DNA of 64,000 bases. Source: Selenomonas sputigena ATCC 35185 (lineage in GTDB: Bacteria; Bacillota; Negativicutes; Selenomonadales; Selenomonadaceae). Position 1 is the first letter of the stretch. Each line of letters starts with the position of its first letter. The DNA lies in assembly GCF_000208405.1 (NCBI RefSeq), contig NC_015437.1:1667501-1731500 (forward strand). Reading direction: 5' to 3'. The notes under the pieces are model-generated. The model saw nothing but the letters and a program-made list of their open reading frames with translations, searched no databases and had not been told where the DNA came from. Shown here piece by piece: positions 8,536 to 17,762 of this stretch. The translations under genes were made by a program, and so were the position numbers.

Positions 8536-10295
8536 TGGCAGAAGAAAGAGAACTCGTACACCTGAAAATCAACAACATCCCCGTCGAAGTCCCCAAGGGC
8601 ACGAAGATCATCGACGCCGCACGCAAGGTGCACATCAACATCCCGCATCTCTGCTACCACCCCGATCAGCGCGTCAAGGCTCGCTGCCGCATCTGCTCCA
8701 TCGAGGTCACGGGCAGCCGCCGCCTCATGGCAGCGTGCGCGACCGAGGTCTGGGAAGGCATGGAAGTCCATACGGACACGCAGATCGTGCGCGACACGCA
8801 GATCGCCATCCTTCAGCTCATCCTCGCCAACCACAACCAGGATTGCCTGAACTGTCCGCGCAACCACCGCTGTGACCTGCAGGAGCTTTGCAGCCGCTTC
8901 AACATCGGCCATACGGGACTGCCCATCGTCGTCGAAAGCAAAGAGGATGCGGCGAACAACCCGAGCATCGCTCGCGACCCGACGAAGTGCATCAAATGCG
9001 GCCGCTGCATCCGCGCCTGCAAGGATGTGCAGGGCATCGAAGCCCTGAATTTCGCTGGACGAAGCGACAAGATCACCGTCACGACCGCCTACGACAGCCC
9101 GCTCGAAGCGACCGACTGCATCCTCTGCGGCCAGTGCAGCCTCGTCTGTCCGACGGGAGCGATCACGGAAAAAGACGATACGCAGCGCGTCCTCGACGCC
9201 CTGCAAGACCCGAAGAAGCACGTCATCGTGCAGGTCGCGCCCGCCGTGCGCGTCTCCTTGGGCGACGAATTCCATCTGCCGCCCGGCGCCATCGTCACGG
9301 GACAGATGGTCGCCGCCTTGAAGCGCCTCGGCTTCGACCGCGTCTTCGACACGAACTTCGGCGCCGACCTCACGATCATGGAAGAAGGGCATGAATTCAT
9401 TCATCGCCTGGAAAACGGCGGCACGCTTCCCATGATGACCTCGTGCAGCCCCGGCTGGGTCAACTACGTCGAAAAACACTACAGCGACCTCTTGCCCCAC
9501 CTCTCGACAGCGAAGTCGCCCATGCAGATCTTCGGCGCTGTCGCCAAGACCTACTATCCGAAGCAGTCGGGCATCCCCGTCGAAGACATCGTGACCGTCT
9601 CCGTCATGCCGTGCACGGCGAAGAAGTTCGAAGCCGCGCGTCCCGAGATGGGCAGGGACGGCCATCAGGACGTCGACATCGTCATCACGACGCGCGAGCT
9701 TGCCAAACTCATCCACTACGTCGGCATCACCTTCCACGATCTGCCCGAAGAGGACTTCGACAGCCCGCTCGGCACATGCTCGGGTGCGGGCGCAATCTTC
9801 GGCACGACGGGCGGCGTCATGGAAGCCGCCCTGCGCACCGTCTACGAAAAGGCGACGGGAAAGACGCTCCCCTCCATCGACTTTCTCGCCGTGCGCGGCA
9901 TGGACGGAATCAAGGAAGCGACCGTCGACCTCGGCGAGCGCAAGGTGCGCGTCGCCGTCGCGCACACGCTCAAGAATGCCAAGCACATCATGGATGAACT
10001 CAAGGCCGGCAAAAGCCCCTACGATTTCATCGAAGTCATGGCCTGCCCCGGCGGCTGCCAAGGCGGCGGCGGACAACCGCTCAATACAACGAACGCGCGT
10101 CGTGTCGAGCGCATGAAGGCTCTCTACGAGATCGACAAGAATCTCCCCGTGAGAAAATCGCATGAAAATCCCGAAGTTGTGCACATCTACAAAGAATTCC
10201 TCGGCGCACCCTTGGAAGGCAAAGCGCACGAACTGCTGCACACCCATTTTCACAAGGCGGAGAAACTCTACGACTTCACGGGCGCAGGAAAATAA
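8535..10295 (+). CDS. hydA: [FeFe] hydrogenase catalytic subunit
   Basis: The 586-aa protein carries, in order, a [2Fe-2S] ferredoxin domain (about 1-85), a His-Cys3 [4Fe-4S] motif (HNQDCLNCPRNHRC), two [4Fe-4S] clusters (CIKCGRCIRAC, CILCGQCSLVC), then the H-cluster domain. Motif L1 reads TSCSPGW (C304, S305), L2 MPCTAKKFE (C360) and L3 MACPGGCQGG (C504, C508). It makes or oxidises H2. L1 has Ser where most family members have a second Cys. No C-terminal [2Fe-2S] domain is present, unlike Thermotoga HydA. Maturases HydEFG are not in the window. A terminator follows 38 bp later. Confidence 0.94.
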   Translation: MAEERELVHLKINNIPVEVPKGTKIIDAARKVHINIPHLCYHPDQRVKARCRICSIEVTGSRRLMAACATEVWEGMEVHTDTQIVRDTQIAILQLILANHNQDCLNCPRNHRCDLQELCSRFNIGHTGLPIVVESKEDAANNPSIARDPTKCIKCGRCIRACKDVQGIEALNFAGRSDKITVTTAYDSPLEATDCILCGQCSLVCPTGAITEKDDTQRVLDALQDPKKHVIVQVAPAVRVSLGDEFHLPPGAIVTGQMVAALKRLGFDRVFDTNFGADLTIMEEGHEFIHRLENGGTLPMMTSCSPGWVNYVEKHYSDLLPHLSTAKSPMQIFGAVAKTYYPKQSGIPVEDIVTVSVMPCTAKKFEAARPEMGRDGHQDVDIVITTRELAKLIHYVGITFHDLPEEDFDSPLGTCSGAGAIFGTTGGVMEAALRTVYEKATGKTLPSIDFLAVRGMDGIKEATVDLGERKVRVAVAHTLKNAKHIMDELKAGKSPYDFIEVMACPGGCQGGGGQPLNTTNARRVERMKALYEIDKNLPVRKSHENPEVVHIYKEFLGAPLEGKAHELLHTHFHKAEKLYDFTGAGK

Positions 10296-10333
10296 CGAAG
10301 ACAGCGCGGCAAATCTTCTGCCAAGAATACGAT

Positions 10334-10360
10334 GAGGGGGCGCTTGCGTCCCCTTTTTTT
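10334..10360 (+). terminator. Terminator of the hydrogenase operon
   Basis: GGGGGCGC-TT-GCGTCCCC hairpin followed by seven T. Confidence 0.8.
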
Positions 10361-10418
10361 AGAAATAATATCATATTTCCTTGCTATTGAATAAGATTTA
10401 AGGCAAAATAGAAGTACG

Positions 10419-10446
10419 ATTTCGTCTAGAACGCTAACGACGAAAT
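10419..10446. promoter_or_regulatory. Inverted repeat upstream of the first exporter gene
   Basis: ATTTCGTC and GACGAAAT are perfectly inverted with a 12-nt gap, about 60 bp before the start codon. No matching copy precedes the second exporter. It could be an operator or an RNA hairpin. Confidence 0.3.
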
Positions 10447-10508
10447 AAGCTATACCCACATACAAAAAAAGCACACGAACGATTCCTAAACAAAGAGGTT
10501 AACAAACT

Positions 10509-11840
10509 ATGCAATCATCCCTTGATCAAGTATTCAAAGATCCATTTTACAAGATCACCTACAAGATGCACCTGATCTTGACGGTCGGCAGACTCCTCAT
10601 GGAGAACGGCGCCGACTCCGACCGAACGACGCGCTACATCATGCGCACGGCGGCCTACATGGGCATTCCGGCGGAAAACGTCAGCTGCCACATCATGTAT
10701 ACGTCGCTTCTCCTCAACGTCAAGAACGAGGAGCGCACCTACACGGAACTCACAAAATGCCGCAAGCACAACGTGAGCATGACCGTCCTCGCCGCTGTCA
10801 GCCGCATCATTTGGCGCGCCATGCGCGACAACTGGTCACTCGAACGCTTTGAAAAGGAACTGGAAACCCTCGAAAGCCGCAAGAATCCCTACTCGAACTT
10901 TGCGACCGCCATCGGCTCCAGCTTCGCCTGCGGCGGCTCGTGTCTGCTCTTCGGCGGCGACTTCATCGCCTTTTTCGTCACGGCGATCTGCGCCTTCTTC
11001 GGCTTCTACGCACGCATCCTCTGCAACAAGCGCGGCTTCAACAACTATGCGGGCATCGCCATCGCCGCCTTCGTCGCGACCTCCTTGGCGACGCTCTCGC
11101 AGAGCGTCGTCCACTCCGCGACGCCCATGCACCCCATCGTCGCCTGCGCCCTCTTCATTGTGCCCGGCGTGCCGCTGATCAATGCGGCAGACGACATGCT
11201 CAACAACTTCATCATGGCGGGCATCACACGAGCCTTCCACACCGTGCTCATCATCGGCTCAATGGCGTTCGGCACGGCGATCGCTCTGCACCTCGGGCGC
11301 ATCACCGAATTCACGACGATCAGCCTCAGTCCCGGCGACATCTACCTCTACCATCCGATTGCCGCAGCGATCTCGGCAGGCGGCTTCTCGCTGCTCTTCA
11401 ATGTGCCGAAACGCGTCCTCTGGGCGGTATCCGTCGGCGGCGCCGTCGCCGTCCTGCTCCGAAACATCTGCATGTTCGACTTCGGCCTCAGCCAGGCGAC
11501 GGGAACGCTCATCGGCGGCGGCGTCGTCGGCATCGCCGCGCTTTCCGCCATCCATCGCTTCCATGTGCCGAACGTCGTCCTCACGACGCCGTCCGCCATT
11601 CCCCTCGTCCCCGGCATCCTGCTCTACCGCCTGCTCTTCACACTCCTCAACATCAACGACGTTAGTACCGAAGTCCTCTTGGGCGCACTCAGAAACGGCA
11701 TCGAGGCGGCTACCATCATCATCAGCATCGCCGTCAGCGTCGCCATACCGAACATCTTCTGGTCACGTCAGATCCGCAAGAACAAGATCGCACAGGAAAA
11801 GAAACTGCTCGCGTCGAGATTTGTCGATCAGGAGGACTGA
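10509..11840 (+). CDS. Threonine/serine exporter family protein, copy 1
   Basis: The 443-aa membrane protein has the ThrE architecture: a cytosolic N-terminal part (about 1-125) with the conserved ENGADSDRTTRYI segment, five membrane helices (to about 265), then a second five-helix ThrE-type domain (about 290-425). Corynebacterium ThrE exports threonine and serine by proton motive force; the substrate here is not proven. AAAGAGGTT lies before the ATG. It is one of two tandem paralogues that end in an identical KLLASRFVDQED tail. Confidence 0.85.
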   Translation: MQSSLDQVFKDPFYKITYKMHLILTVGRLLMENGADSDRTTRYIMRTAAYMGIPAENVSCHIMYTSLLLNVKNEERTYTELTKCRKHNVSMTVLAAVSRIIWRAMRDNWSLERFEKELETLESRKNPYSNFATAIGSSFACGGSCLLFGGDFIAFFVTAICAFFGFYARILCNKRGFNNYAGIAIAAFVATSLATLSQSVVHSATPMHPIVACALFIVPGVPLINAADDMLNNFIMAGITRAFHTVLIIGSMAFGTAIALHLGRITEFTTISLSPGDIYLYHPIAAAISAGGFSLLFNVPKRVLWAVSVGGAVAVLLRNICMFDFGLSQATGTLIGGGVVGIAALSAIHRFHVPNVVLTTPSAIPLVPGILLYRLLFTLLNINDVSTEVLLGALRNGIEAATIIISIAVSVAIPNIFWSRQIRKNKIAQEKKLLASRFVDQED

Positions 11841-11844
11841 CCGC

Positions 11845-11877
11845 TTCATAGATTGCCCGCTGGGCAGTCTATGAAGA
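11845..11877 (+). terminator. Hairpin between the two exporter genes
   Basis: CTTCATAGA-TTGCCC pairs with GGGCAG-TCTATGAAG. There is no T tract, so it may be a weak attenuator or mRNA-stability element rather than a full terminator. Confidence 0.4.
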
Positions 11878-11967
11878 ATCGTCACAATATTCCAAACTAT
11901 TATCATAAAATACCTTTAAGGCATAGCAGCTTTTGCACCACCCCTTGCACAGGAAAGGAGTCTTCCC

Positions 11968-13299
11968 ATGGCAGAAACGAAAGAACATGTTCTCACCCAC
12001 CCCTTCTCCCAGATCATCTACAAGATGCATCTGATCCTCCTCGTCGCACGCACGATGATGGAAAACGGCGCCGATTCCGACCGCACCTCGCAGTACATCA
12101 TGCGCACGGCGGCATACATGGGCATCCCTGCGGAAAACGTCAGCTGCCACATCGCCTACACGACCATCATGCTCAACATCAAGGACGAGGAGCGCACCTA
12201 CACGCGCTTCAGCAAGTGCCGCACGCACCGCGTGAACATGCTCGTCCTCTCCGCCGTCAGCCGCATGATCTGGCGCGCCATGCGCGACGCGTGGTCACTT
12301 GAACGCTTCGAGAGCGAGATGGAAAAACTCGATGAGCGAAAAGCACCTTACAGCGGCCTCTTGACGGCGCTCGGTGCAAGCTTTGCATGTGCCGGTTCAT
12401 GCGCCCTCTTTGGCTGCGACCTCGCCGCCTTCTTCATCACGGCGCTCTCCGCTTTCATTGGATTCTATGCGCGGCGCTTCTGCAACGAGCACGGCTTCAA
12501 CGTCTATGCCGGCATCGCCATCGCCGCCTTTGCTGCGACGCTCGCCGCCGTGCTGCTGCAAGGCCTCGATCTGTCTGCGACGCCCATGCTGCCCATCGTC
12601 GCCTGCACGCTCTTCATTGTGCCCGGCGTGCCTCTGATCAACGCGGCGAACGACCTTCTGAACCACTTCATCACCTCGGGCATGACGCGAGCATTCGACA
12701 CGCTCCTCATCGTCTGCAGCACGGCATTCGGCATGGCGATCGCCCTGCGCCTCGGACACGTCAGTTCATTCACGACCGTGAGCCTCAGTCCCGGCGAAAT
12801 ATACCTCTACCACCCGCTCGCCGCTGCCATCGCAGCCGGCGGCTTCTCCTTGATCTTCAGCGTGCCGCGCCGCCTGCTGTGGGTCGTCTCCACGGGCGGC
12901 ATCATCACGATCCTCCTCAGAAACATCTGCATGTTCGAGCTTGGCATGAGCCAAGCGGCCGGCACATTCCTCGCCTCCGCCTTCGTCGGCGTTCTCGCGC
13001 TCTTTGCCATCCACTGGTTTCACACGCCGAACATCGTGCTGACGATCCCTTCCGCCATTCCTTTGATTCCCGGCGTTCTTCTCTACCGCTTCTTCTTCAC
13101 ACTCTTAAATATCAACGAGGTCAGCACCCCCCTCTTGCTCGCGGCGCTTAGAAACGGCGTCGAAGCCGCGACCATCATCGCCGGCATCGCCATCGGCGTC
13201 GCTATTCCCAGCATCTTCTGGTCGCGCCAGATCCAGCGCAACAAAATCGCACAGGAGAAGAAACTCCTCGCATCGAGATTCGTCGATCAGGAGGACTGA
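11968..13299 (+). CDS. Threonine/serine exporter family protein, copy 2
   Basis: Same length (443 aa) and architecture as the gene 127 bp upstream, with two ThrE-type membrane halves. The two share long identical blocks such as TAAYMGIPAENVSCHI and the C-terminal KLLASRFVDQED, and the DNA around both stop codons is nearly identical. This copy has a different extreme N-terminus and a changed loop near residues 105-120. The SD is AGGAAAGGAG. Tandem duplication followed by divergence explains the pair; different substrates or heteromer formation are both possible. Confidence 0.85.
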   Translation: MAETKEHVLTHPFSQIIYKMHLILLVARTMMENGADSDRTSQYIMRTAAYMGIPAENVSCHIAYTTIMLNIKDEERTYTRFSKCRTHRVNMLVLSAVSRMIWRAMRDAWSLERFESEMEKLDERKAPYSGLLTALGASFACAGSCALFGCDLAAFFITALSAFIGFYARRFCNEHGFNVYAGIAIAAFAATLAAVLLQGLDLSATPMLPIVACTLFIVPGVPLINAANDLLNHFITSGMTRAFDTLLIVCSTAFGMAIALRLGHVSSFTTVSLSPGEIYLYHPLAAAIAAGGFSLIFSVPRRLLWVVSTGGIITILLRNICMFELGMSQAAGTFLASAFVGVLALFAIHWFHTPNIVLTIPSAIPLIPGVLLYRFFFTLLNINEVSTPLLLAALRNGVEAATIIAGIAIGVAIPSIFWSRQIQRNKIAQEKKLLASRFVDQED

Positions 13300-13329
13300 C
13301 AGAGCGATGCTCCCATGAAATCAACATGC

Positions 13330-13369
13330 AAAAAGCGTGCAGCAGATTCGATTCCGCTGCACGCTTTTT
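13330..13369. terminator. Bidirectional terminator after the exporter pair
   Basis: AAAAAGCGTGCAGC pairs with GCTGCACGCTTTTT. It serves the rightward exporter gene and the leftward small membrane-protein gene. Confidence 0.88.
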
Positions 13370-13463
13370 ATCGGCCAAACTCGGTTACAAGCACATCGTT
13401 TCGAGATTACTAGAAATGATGCAAAAGATGCGCCAAAAGACGTAAACTGGATGATGCGTCTCC

Positions 13464-13706
13464 TTACATCTCTCCTCCGCCCTCGATTGACGCGTTGTGA
13501 TCGTTCACCCACTTGTAGCCGAGGAACGCGCTGACGAGGTTGACAATCACAGAGACTTCCGGGCTGACAAACATACTGAGAAGCCAACTGACGACAATCA
13601 GTCCGACAAAGGCAATGATGCCCTGCTTGTTGAAGCCCGTGCTGTAGAAAATGCCGAGGACAAAGAAGCCGAGAATCGCTCCGAGAATAGGACTTTTTTT
13701 GCTCAT
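13464..13706 (-). CDS. Small two-helix membrane protein
   Basis: This 80-aa protein has two or three hydrophobic segments: about residues 6-22, 27-45 and 50-65 (SVIVNLVSAFLGYKWVNDH). The C-terminus ends in acidic EGGGEM. AAGGAGAG stands 7 nt before the ATG. I do not recognise a family with certainty; it resembles short TM proteins often named only as hypothetical. It is downstream of and co-oriented with two envelope-protein genes, 70 bp away, and could be cotranscribed with them. Confidence 0.6.
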   Translation of the reverse strand: MSKKSPILGAILGFFVLGIFYSTGFNKQGIIAFVGLIVVSWLLSMFVSPEVSVIVNLVSAFLGYKWVNDHNASIEGGGEM

Positions 13707-13776
13707 AATGAATCTCTCCTTTGGATGTTGTATGACCTATATACTGGAATAATGCCGGCGGCAGAAGGTCTGCCGC

Positions 13777-14571
13777 TCATTCATCAAATGTCGTGATGTT
13801 CCCGCCCTCGATGTTGAATACGGCTATCTCCGAGAGGGCGCTTTCACCCGTCGGCGCAAGAAACTCAAATATATAGCCGTATGTGCCGTCGCCGAGTTCT
13901 TCGTCCTCGACCGCAGGATGACTGCCGATTTGGAAGGTCTCGGCTTCGACAGCAGCGAGTTCATCATCATCATTGTCGGAAACGGACTTCGCGAAATGGA
14001 TCGTCGTGACCATATCGCCCTCCCGCAAGGGAATCAGCCCTTGATCGCTCATGCCGCTTTCCTCAGGCTCGCGCTGCGCGCCGAGGATGTGATACGTCTC
14101 ATCGTTGTAGTTATAGGAAACCTGCAGGATGCACTCCTCGCCGTTGAGCTTGATGGGTATGGAATAGAGGTTGTAATCGTCGCCTTCTTCGGTGAGCTCG
14201 ATGTAGACAGGATGCCCGTCGAGCATCGGCCACGTACCGTCGAAGTTGTCACGGAAAACGCCCGTATCCCAATCGGCGTCGATGTTCGCATCGCTGCCGA
14301 GGTGGATAACGACATTTTCGTCGAGATAGAGCAGGTTGCAGCGCACGGACGAGAGGAGTTCCATTTCGCTTTCACTGAGCGTAACGGAAACGCTTCCATC
14401 CGACGGATCAATATCGACGGCGCGATCTTCGAGTCCCGCAAGGTCAAGGGAAGCGGCAAAACACCATCCCGCTTTCACCGCTTCACCATAGCCGCCGCCT
14501 GCAATGATGAATGTCATCAAAAGAACCGCGAAAGCCTGTCGCAGTATGCGGCAAAAACGATTCATCATCAT
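13777..14571 (-). CDS. Secreted acidic protein of unknown function
   Basis: Reading from the ATG at 14571, where GAAGGAGGG lies 3-4 nt upstream, the 264-aa product starts with a signal peptide (residues 1 to about 35). The mature part is strongly acidic, with many Asp and Glu and few Lys. It contains a segment on hydrophobic beta-strand pattern (SVTLSESEMELLSSV) and ends GGNITTFDE. I do not recognise a domain. It follows the lipoprotein gene by 84 bp on the same strand and is likely cotranscribed, which would put it under the LytTR-type operator at 15466-15499. Confidence 0.6.
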   Translation of the reverse strand: MMMNRFCRILRQAFAVLLMTFIIAGGGYGEAVKAGWCFAASLDLAGLEDRAVDIDPSDGSVSVTLSESEMELLSSVRCNLLYLDENVVIHLGSDANIDADWDTGVFRDNFDGTWPMLDGHPVYIELTEEGDDYNLYSIPIKLNGEECILQVSYNYNDETYHILGAQREPEESGMSDQGLIPLREGDMVTTIHFAKSVSDNDDDELAAVEAETFQIGSHPAVEDEELGDGTYGYIFEFLAPTGESALSEIAVFNIEGGNITTFDE

Positions 14572-14655
14572 ATTCCCTCCTTCGCGATTCCCTTTATCTT
14601 GCTGCATATTGCTCATACAAAGCAGCCGCTCTTCCCCCACGGAGATACGAGCGCC

Positions 14656-15321
14656 TTACTTCTCGCCGTCGAGGAACTTCTGGATCGCCTTCGGATCTTT
14701 CGGCGCCCAGTGCAGCGTCTTGCCGTCGTCGCTCTTCACCATATCGCACGGCACATCGAGCGTCTTTTCATCGTCGTAAGGAATCTCGTCGATGAACTTG
14801 CGCAAGACATCCATCGCTCCCTGCTGATAAGAGGGATCGTTGCGGACGTCGACGCCCTGCTGCTGTGCAAGACCGAGGACAACACCCAAGGCGACGAGAT
14901 CCTCGTTCGTCTGCATAATCTTGTCAAACTCCGCCTTGTCGACCGGCGTAGCCGTCAGCTCGACGACGGGATGCTCGCTGTCGTCCTTCTTGACCTTCGC
15001 CTTGAGCGTGATGTTCGCCTTGCGATCGGCAATATAGTAATTCGTGACAGCGACCGCATTGTCCTTGGAAAGCATCATGCTCTGGAACTGCTGATCGACC
15101 TCAGTCAGGAGCGCCTCACTGATCTTCTCCTTCTGCTCCTTCGTCAAGCCCGTCGCCTCGGTCTTGTCCGTGTCGCCGTAAGCGTAAAGTTCCGCATAAG
15201 CGAGGACAGCTTTGTCCGCCGTGTCTTTCGGCTTGTCGCCGCAGCCCGCGACGAGGAACATCGCCAAAACGGCGATGAACGGCAGCAGCAACCTCTTTGC
15301 CAACATCATCTTCCTCTTCAT
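14656..15321 (-). CDS. Lipoprotein, DUF5105-like
   Basis: The 221-aa protein has a type II signal peptide with lipobox LVAGC (lipidated Cys near residue 28) after AVLAMFLVAG. The mature domain (about 40-220) resembles DUF5105-type lipoproteins, in which an ADKAVLAYAELYAYGD-like segment opens the fold. The start at 15321 follows AAAAGGAGAGGG. Function is unknown; the likely location is a membrane surface. Its promoter region carries a two-copy direct repeat shared with the small secreted-protein gene at 17877. Confidence 0.7.
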   Translation of the reverse strand: MKRKMMLAKRLLLPFIAVLAMFLVAGCGDKPKDTADKAVLAYAELYAYGDTDKTEATGLTKEQKEKISEALLTEVDQQFQSMMLSKDNAVAVTNYYIADRKANITLKAKVKKDDSEHPVVELTATPVDKAEFDKIMQTNEDLVALGVVLGLAQQQGVDVRNDPSYQQGAMDVLRKFIDEIPYDDEKTLDVPCDMVKSDDGKTLHWAPKDPKAIQKFLDGEK

Positions 15322-15427
15322 ATTACCCTCTCCTTTTATATTTTTTCGGAAAAGTACGGCAATGGGCAAGGAGATGAAACCCTCAGCCCGCTATCGAACA
15401 TCCTTGCCGAATTTCCCCTTCGCTTAA

Positions 15428-15433
15428 ATTGTA
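15428..15433 (-). promoter_or_regulatory. -10 element of the lipoprotein promoter
   Basis: On the minus strand TACAAT is present but no -35 near consensus lies 16-18 bp upstream (TGCAGG at 17 bp). The direct repeats at 15466-15499 end about 35 bp upstream. This is the layout of an activator-dependent promoter. Confidence 0.5.
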
Positions 15434-15465
15434 GCAAAAAAAAAGCACCTCCTGCAAAGAATCTG

Positions 15466-15499
15466 CAAAAAGTGGCTTTTTCTTGTACGAAAGTGGTCA
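15466..15499 (-). promoter_or_regulatory. LytTR-type direct-repeat operator, copy 1
   Basis: The minus strand reads TGACCACTTTC, then 10 nt later CCACTTTTT; the two CCACTTT half-sites are 21 bp apart, two helical turns, as for AgrA-family response regulators. A near-identical block stands at 17763-17796. The site points toward the lipoprotein gene. Confidence 0.6.
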
Positions 15500-15556
15500 C
15501 AGATATGCCCGCAGAAAGACCCATGGGACTTATATCTTAAGCCCCCCAACTTGCTG

Positions 15557-16288
15557 CTACTTATTCAGCATATACTGCATATACTCTACCTTGACCGCAC
15601 CGTACCGCCTGCGGCTGATCGGCAATTTCATGCCGCTCGTGAGCACGAACACCCCCTCTTCCATGCGCTCGATTCTGTCCATATTGACGATGATGCGATG
15701 GTAACATTCAAGGAAGCGCTTGTCGCGCAGCAGCCGCTCCGCGCTCCACTCATAAGTAAAAGGGCGCGAGAGGTGAAAATCACGCTCTTCGAGGACGATG
15801 TGCAGCCTGCCGCCTTCGATGTCCGCATAGAAAATCTTTTGGAAGGGGATCTCCAAGGCGCGTCCGTTGTATTCCACGCTGAGAACGTGCGCCGACTGAT
15901 CGCGGCGTGCGAAGACATGACGCAGAGAGGCCTGAAAAGCCTCCTCATCCGTCCCCAGAGGCTTGAGGAAGTAGCCGTCGGCAAAGACGCGATAACCCTC
16001 CATCAGATGCTCCTCGCTCGTCGTGAGGAATATGATGCCGATGTCGGCGCTTTCGGCACGCAAGCGCCGCGCCGCTTCCATGCCGTCAAGACCGGGCATG
16101 CAGATGTCTAAGAGCACGAGATCGTAGGACTGCCGATCAAAGCACTCCAGGAGCGCTTCGGCTGAATCGAAGAGGTCAAGCTGCACGACGGCTGTTTCCT
16201 TCGACCAATATCGCGCGAGCATCTTCGCAAGATAGCGCCGCGCCGCCTCGCGCACCTCTTCCTCATCATCGACAATAGCAATGCGCAT
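15557..16288 (-). CDS. LytTR-family response regulator (AgrA-like)
   Basis: The 243-aa protein has a receiver domain (about 1-125) with acidic pair D7/D8, phospho-acceptor D61 in LLDICMPGLDG, and K109 in FLKPL. A LytTR DNA-binding domain (about 145-240) follows, with FYADIEGGRLHIV and LECYHRIIVNMDRIERM, typical of the family. It binds DNA as a dimer on direct repeats spaced by two turns. It is divergent from its likely partner kinase at 16401. Two candidate binding sites flank the pair. Confidence 0.9.
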   Translation of the reverse strand: MRIAIVDDEEEVREAARRYLAKMLARYWSKETAVVQLDLFDSAEALLECFDRQSYDLVLLDICMPGLDGMEAARRLRAESADIGIIFLTTSEEHLMEGYRVFADGYFLKPLGTDEEAFQASLRHVFARRDQSAHVLSVEYNGRALEIPFQKIFYADIEGGRLHIVLEERDFHLSRPFTYEWSAERLLRDKRFLECYHRIIVNMDRIERMEEGVFVLTSGMKLPISRRRYGAVKVEYMQYMLNK

Positions 16289-16329
16289 CCTTTCCCGCCT
16301 TTCTGTTTCCGTATGACTCCGTCATTCAT

Positions 16330-16358
16330 TTGACGAAGCATGACTTCTATCGTATAAT
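16330..16358 (+). promoter_or_regulatory. Promoter of the sensor kinase gene
   Basis: TTGACG, 17 bp, TATAAT; one of the best consensus promoters in the window. It drives the kinase, not the regulator. Confidence 0.75.
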
Positions 16359-16400
16359 ACCACAAAACCATACATAAGCAAACAGTTTGGAGGGTTTGTC

Positions 16401-17756
16401 TTGAACGAAAACAATCTTGCCGTCGTCTTCAACACCTTCCTGTTCCTCCTCTCGCTCCTGCCGGCCGTCTACCTGCGCTACCTGCCGTTTCGCACCATCC
16501 TTGCGCCGAAGGCACGGCGACGGCTGCTGCAGGGGTATGCCTTTATCTTCTTTGCGGAGCTTGCCGCTTCTCTGCTGCTCTTCTTTTCCGGCGTTCTGTC
16601 CTACAGCTTTCATACGTTCAAACTCTTTTACATCTTCTTCGGCTTTCTTCCCTACTTTCTGCTGAACCTCTGCATGATCCGACCGTACGCCGCGCAGCAT
16701 ATCTTCATCCTCGGCACGCAGTTCATTCTCAGCAGCACAGTCTCGACGATCGCGATTCTCCTCGTACTGACATTCAGCAGCGAAAGCGACTTTTTCGACC
16801 ACTTCGCCACTTACTGCGCCTTGAATCTCACGATCTATCTCACCGTACTGCCCGTCGTGCGCCCCTTCTTCCGACAAATCTTCCTGCGCTTTTCCACGAT
16901 CAGCACCGACCGCTTCTGGCTCTATATCTGCCCGCTGCCGCTTCTCATGCTCGCTCACGATGTCTACTTCTCCACCTCGCCGGAGGTTCTTGCCTCCCGC
17001 TACCTCTTCCCTCGCGTTCTGCTGTTCGTCTGCGGCGTGCTCATCGCTCTCGCCGCATGGCGCGGCCTTGAGTACATCCTCCAGCAGGCAGCAACGACGG
17101 AACGAAATCTCGCGCTCCTGACGCGCATGAACTCGATCGGCGAGTATACGCGCACCCTGCAGGAAAAGCAGGCGCGCCTCTCCATCGTGCGCCATGACCT
17201 CCGACACAATGCGCAGATGCTCGCCGACCTCATCTCGCGCGGCGAAGATGATGCCGCCATGCGTCTCGTCCAAAGGATGAGCGGGCAGATCGATGCGACG
17301 CGCGTCGAGCACTTCGCCAGCAATCCCCTGATCGATGCAGCGCTCTCCGTCTATGTGCGGCAAGCGCGCCAAAAGGACATCGCCGTCGAGGCTCGGATCG
17401 ACCTTCCCGCCTCCTTTGCCGCGGAAGTCGATCTCTCGCTCGTCCTCTGCAATCTCTTTGAAAACGCCATCCATGCCGAAGAGGAAGAGCCGCAGCAGCA
17501 GCGAGCCATCCGCCTCCTCGCGCGTACCAAGGGTGCCAGTATCTTCTTCTCCATCGAGAACCGCCGCAGCACACCCGTACCGCTCGCCGCAAACGGCCTG
17601 CCTAGAAGCAGAGATTCCTTGCCTGGCCACGGCTACGGCACGCGCTCCCTTCTGCTCTTCGCGGAAAAGTACGGCGCCGAGTTCTTCACGGAGCAAAAGG
17701 ACGGCTGGTTCAGCATCCTGCTGCATGTGCCGCAGGTCGAACGCATGGAAAAATGA
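16401..17756 (+). CDS. GHKL sensor histidine kinase (AgrC-like)
   Basis: The 451-aa protein has about six membrane helices (residues 8-215) with no large extracellular domain, a signalling helix with RHDLRHNAQ as phospho-acceptor region (about 255-265), and a GHKL ATPase domain (about 330-451) with NLFENAIHAEEE and GHGYGTRSL. This is the AgrC/ComD plan of peptide- or membrane-sensing kinases. The start is TTG with GGAGGG 7 nt upstream; no better ATG exists nearby. It is divergent from the LytTR regulator and followed 120 bp later by a small secreted-protein gene. Confidence 0.87.
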   Translation: MNENNLAVVFNTFLFLLSLLPAVYLRYLPFRTILAPKARRRLLQGYAFIFFAELAASLLLFFSGVLSYSFHTFKLFYIFFGFLPYFLLNLCMIRPYAAQHIFILGTQFILSSTVSTIAILLVLTFSSESDFFDHFATYCALNLTIYLTVLPVVRPFFRQIFLRFSTISTDRFWLYICPLPLLMLAHDVYFSTSPEVLASRYLFPRVLLFVCGVLIALAAWRGLEYILQQAATTERNLALLTRMNSIGEYTRTLQEKQARLSIVRHDLRHNAQMLADLISRGEDDAAMRLVQRMSGQIDATRVEHFASNPLIDAALSVYVRQARQKDIAVEARIDLPASFAAEVDLSLVLCNLFENAIHAEEEEPQQQRAIRLLARTKGASIFFSIENRRSTPVPLAANGLPRSRDSLPGHGYGTRSLLLFAEKYGAEFFTEQKDGWFSILLHVPQVERMEK

Positions 17757-17762
17757 GGCAAA

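Noticed and set aside
8190-10253. 687-codon antisense frame over hydA
   Set aside because: Same composition effect; the hydrogenase on the other strand has all cluster motifs and SD sites.
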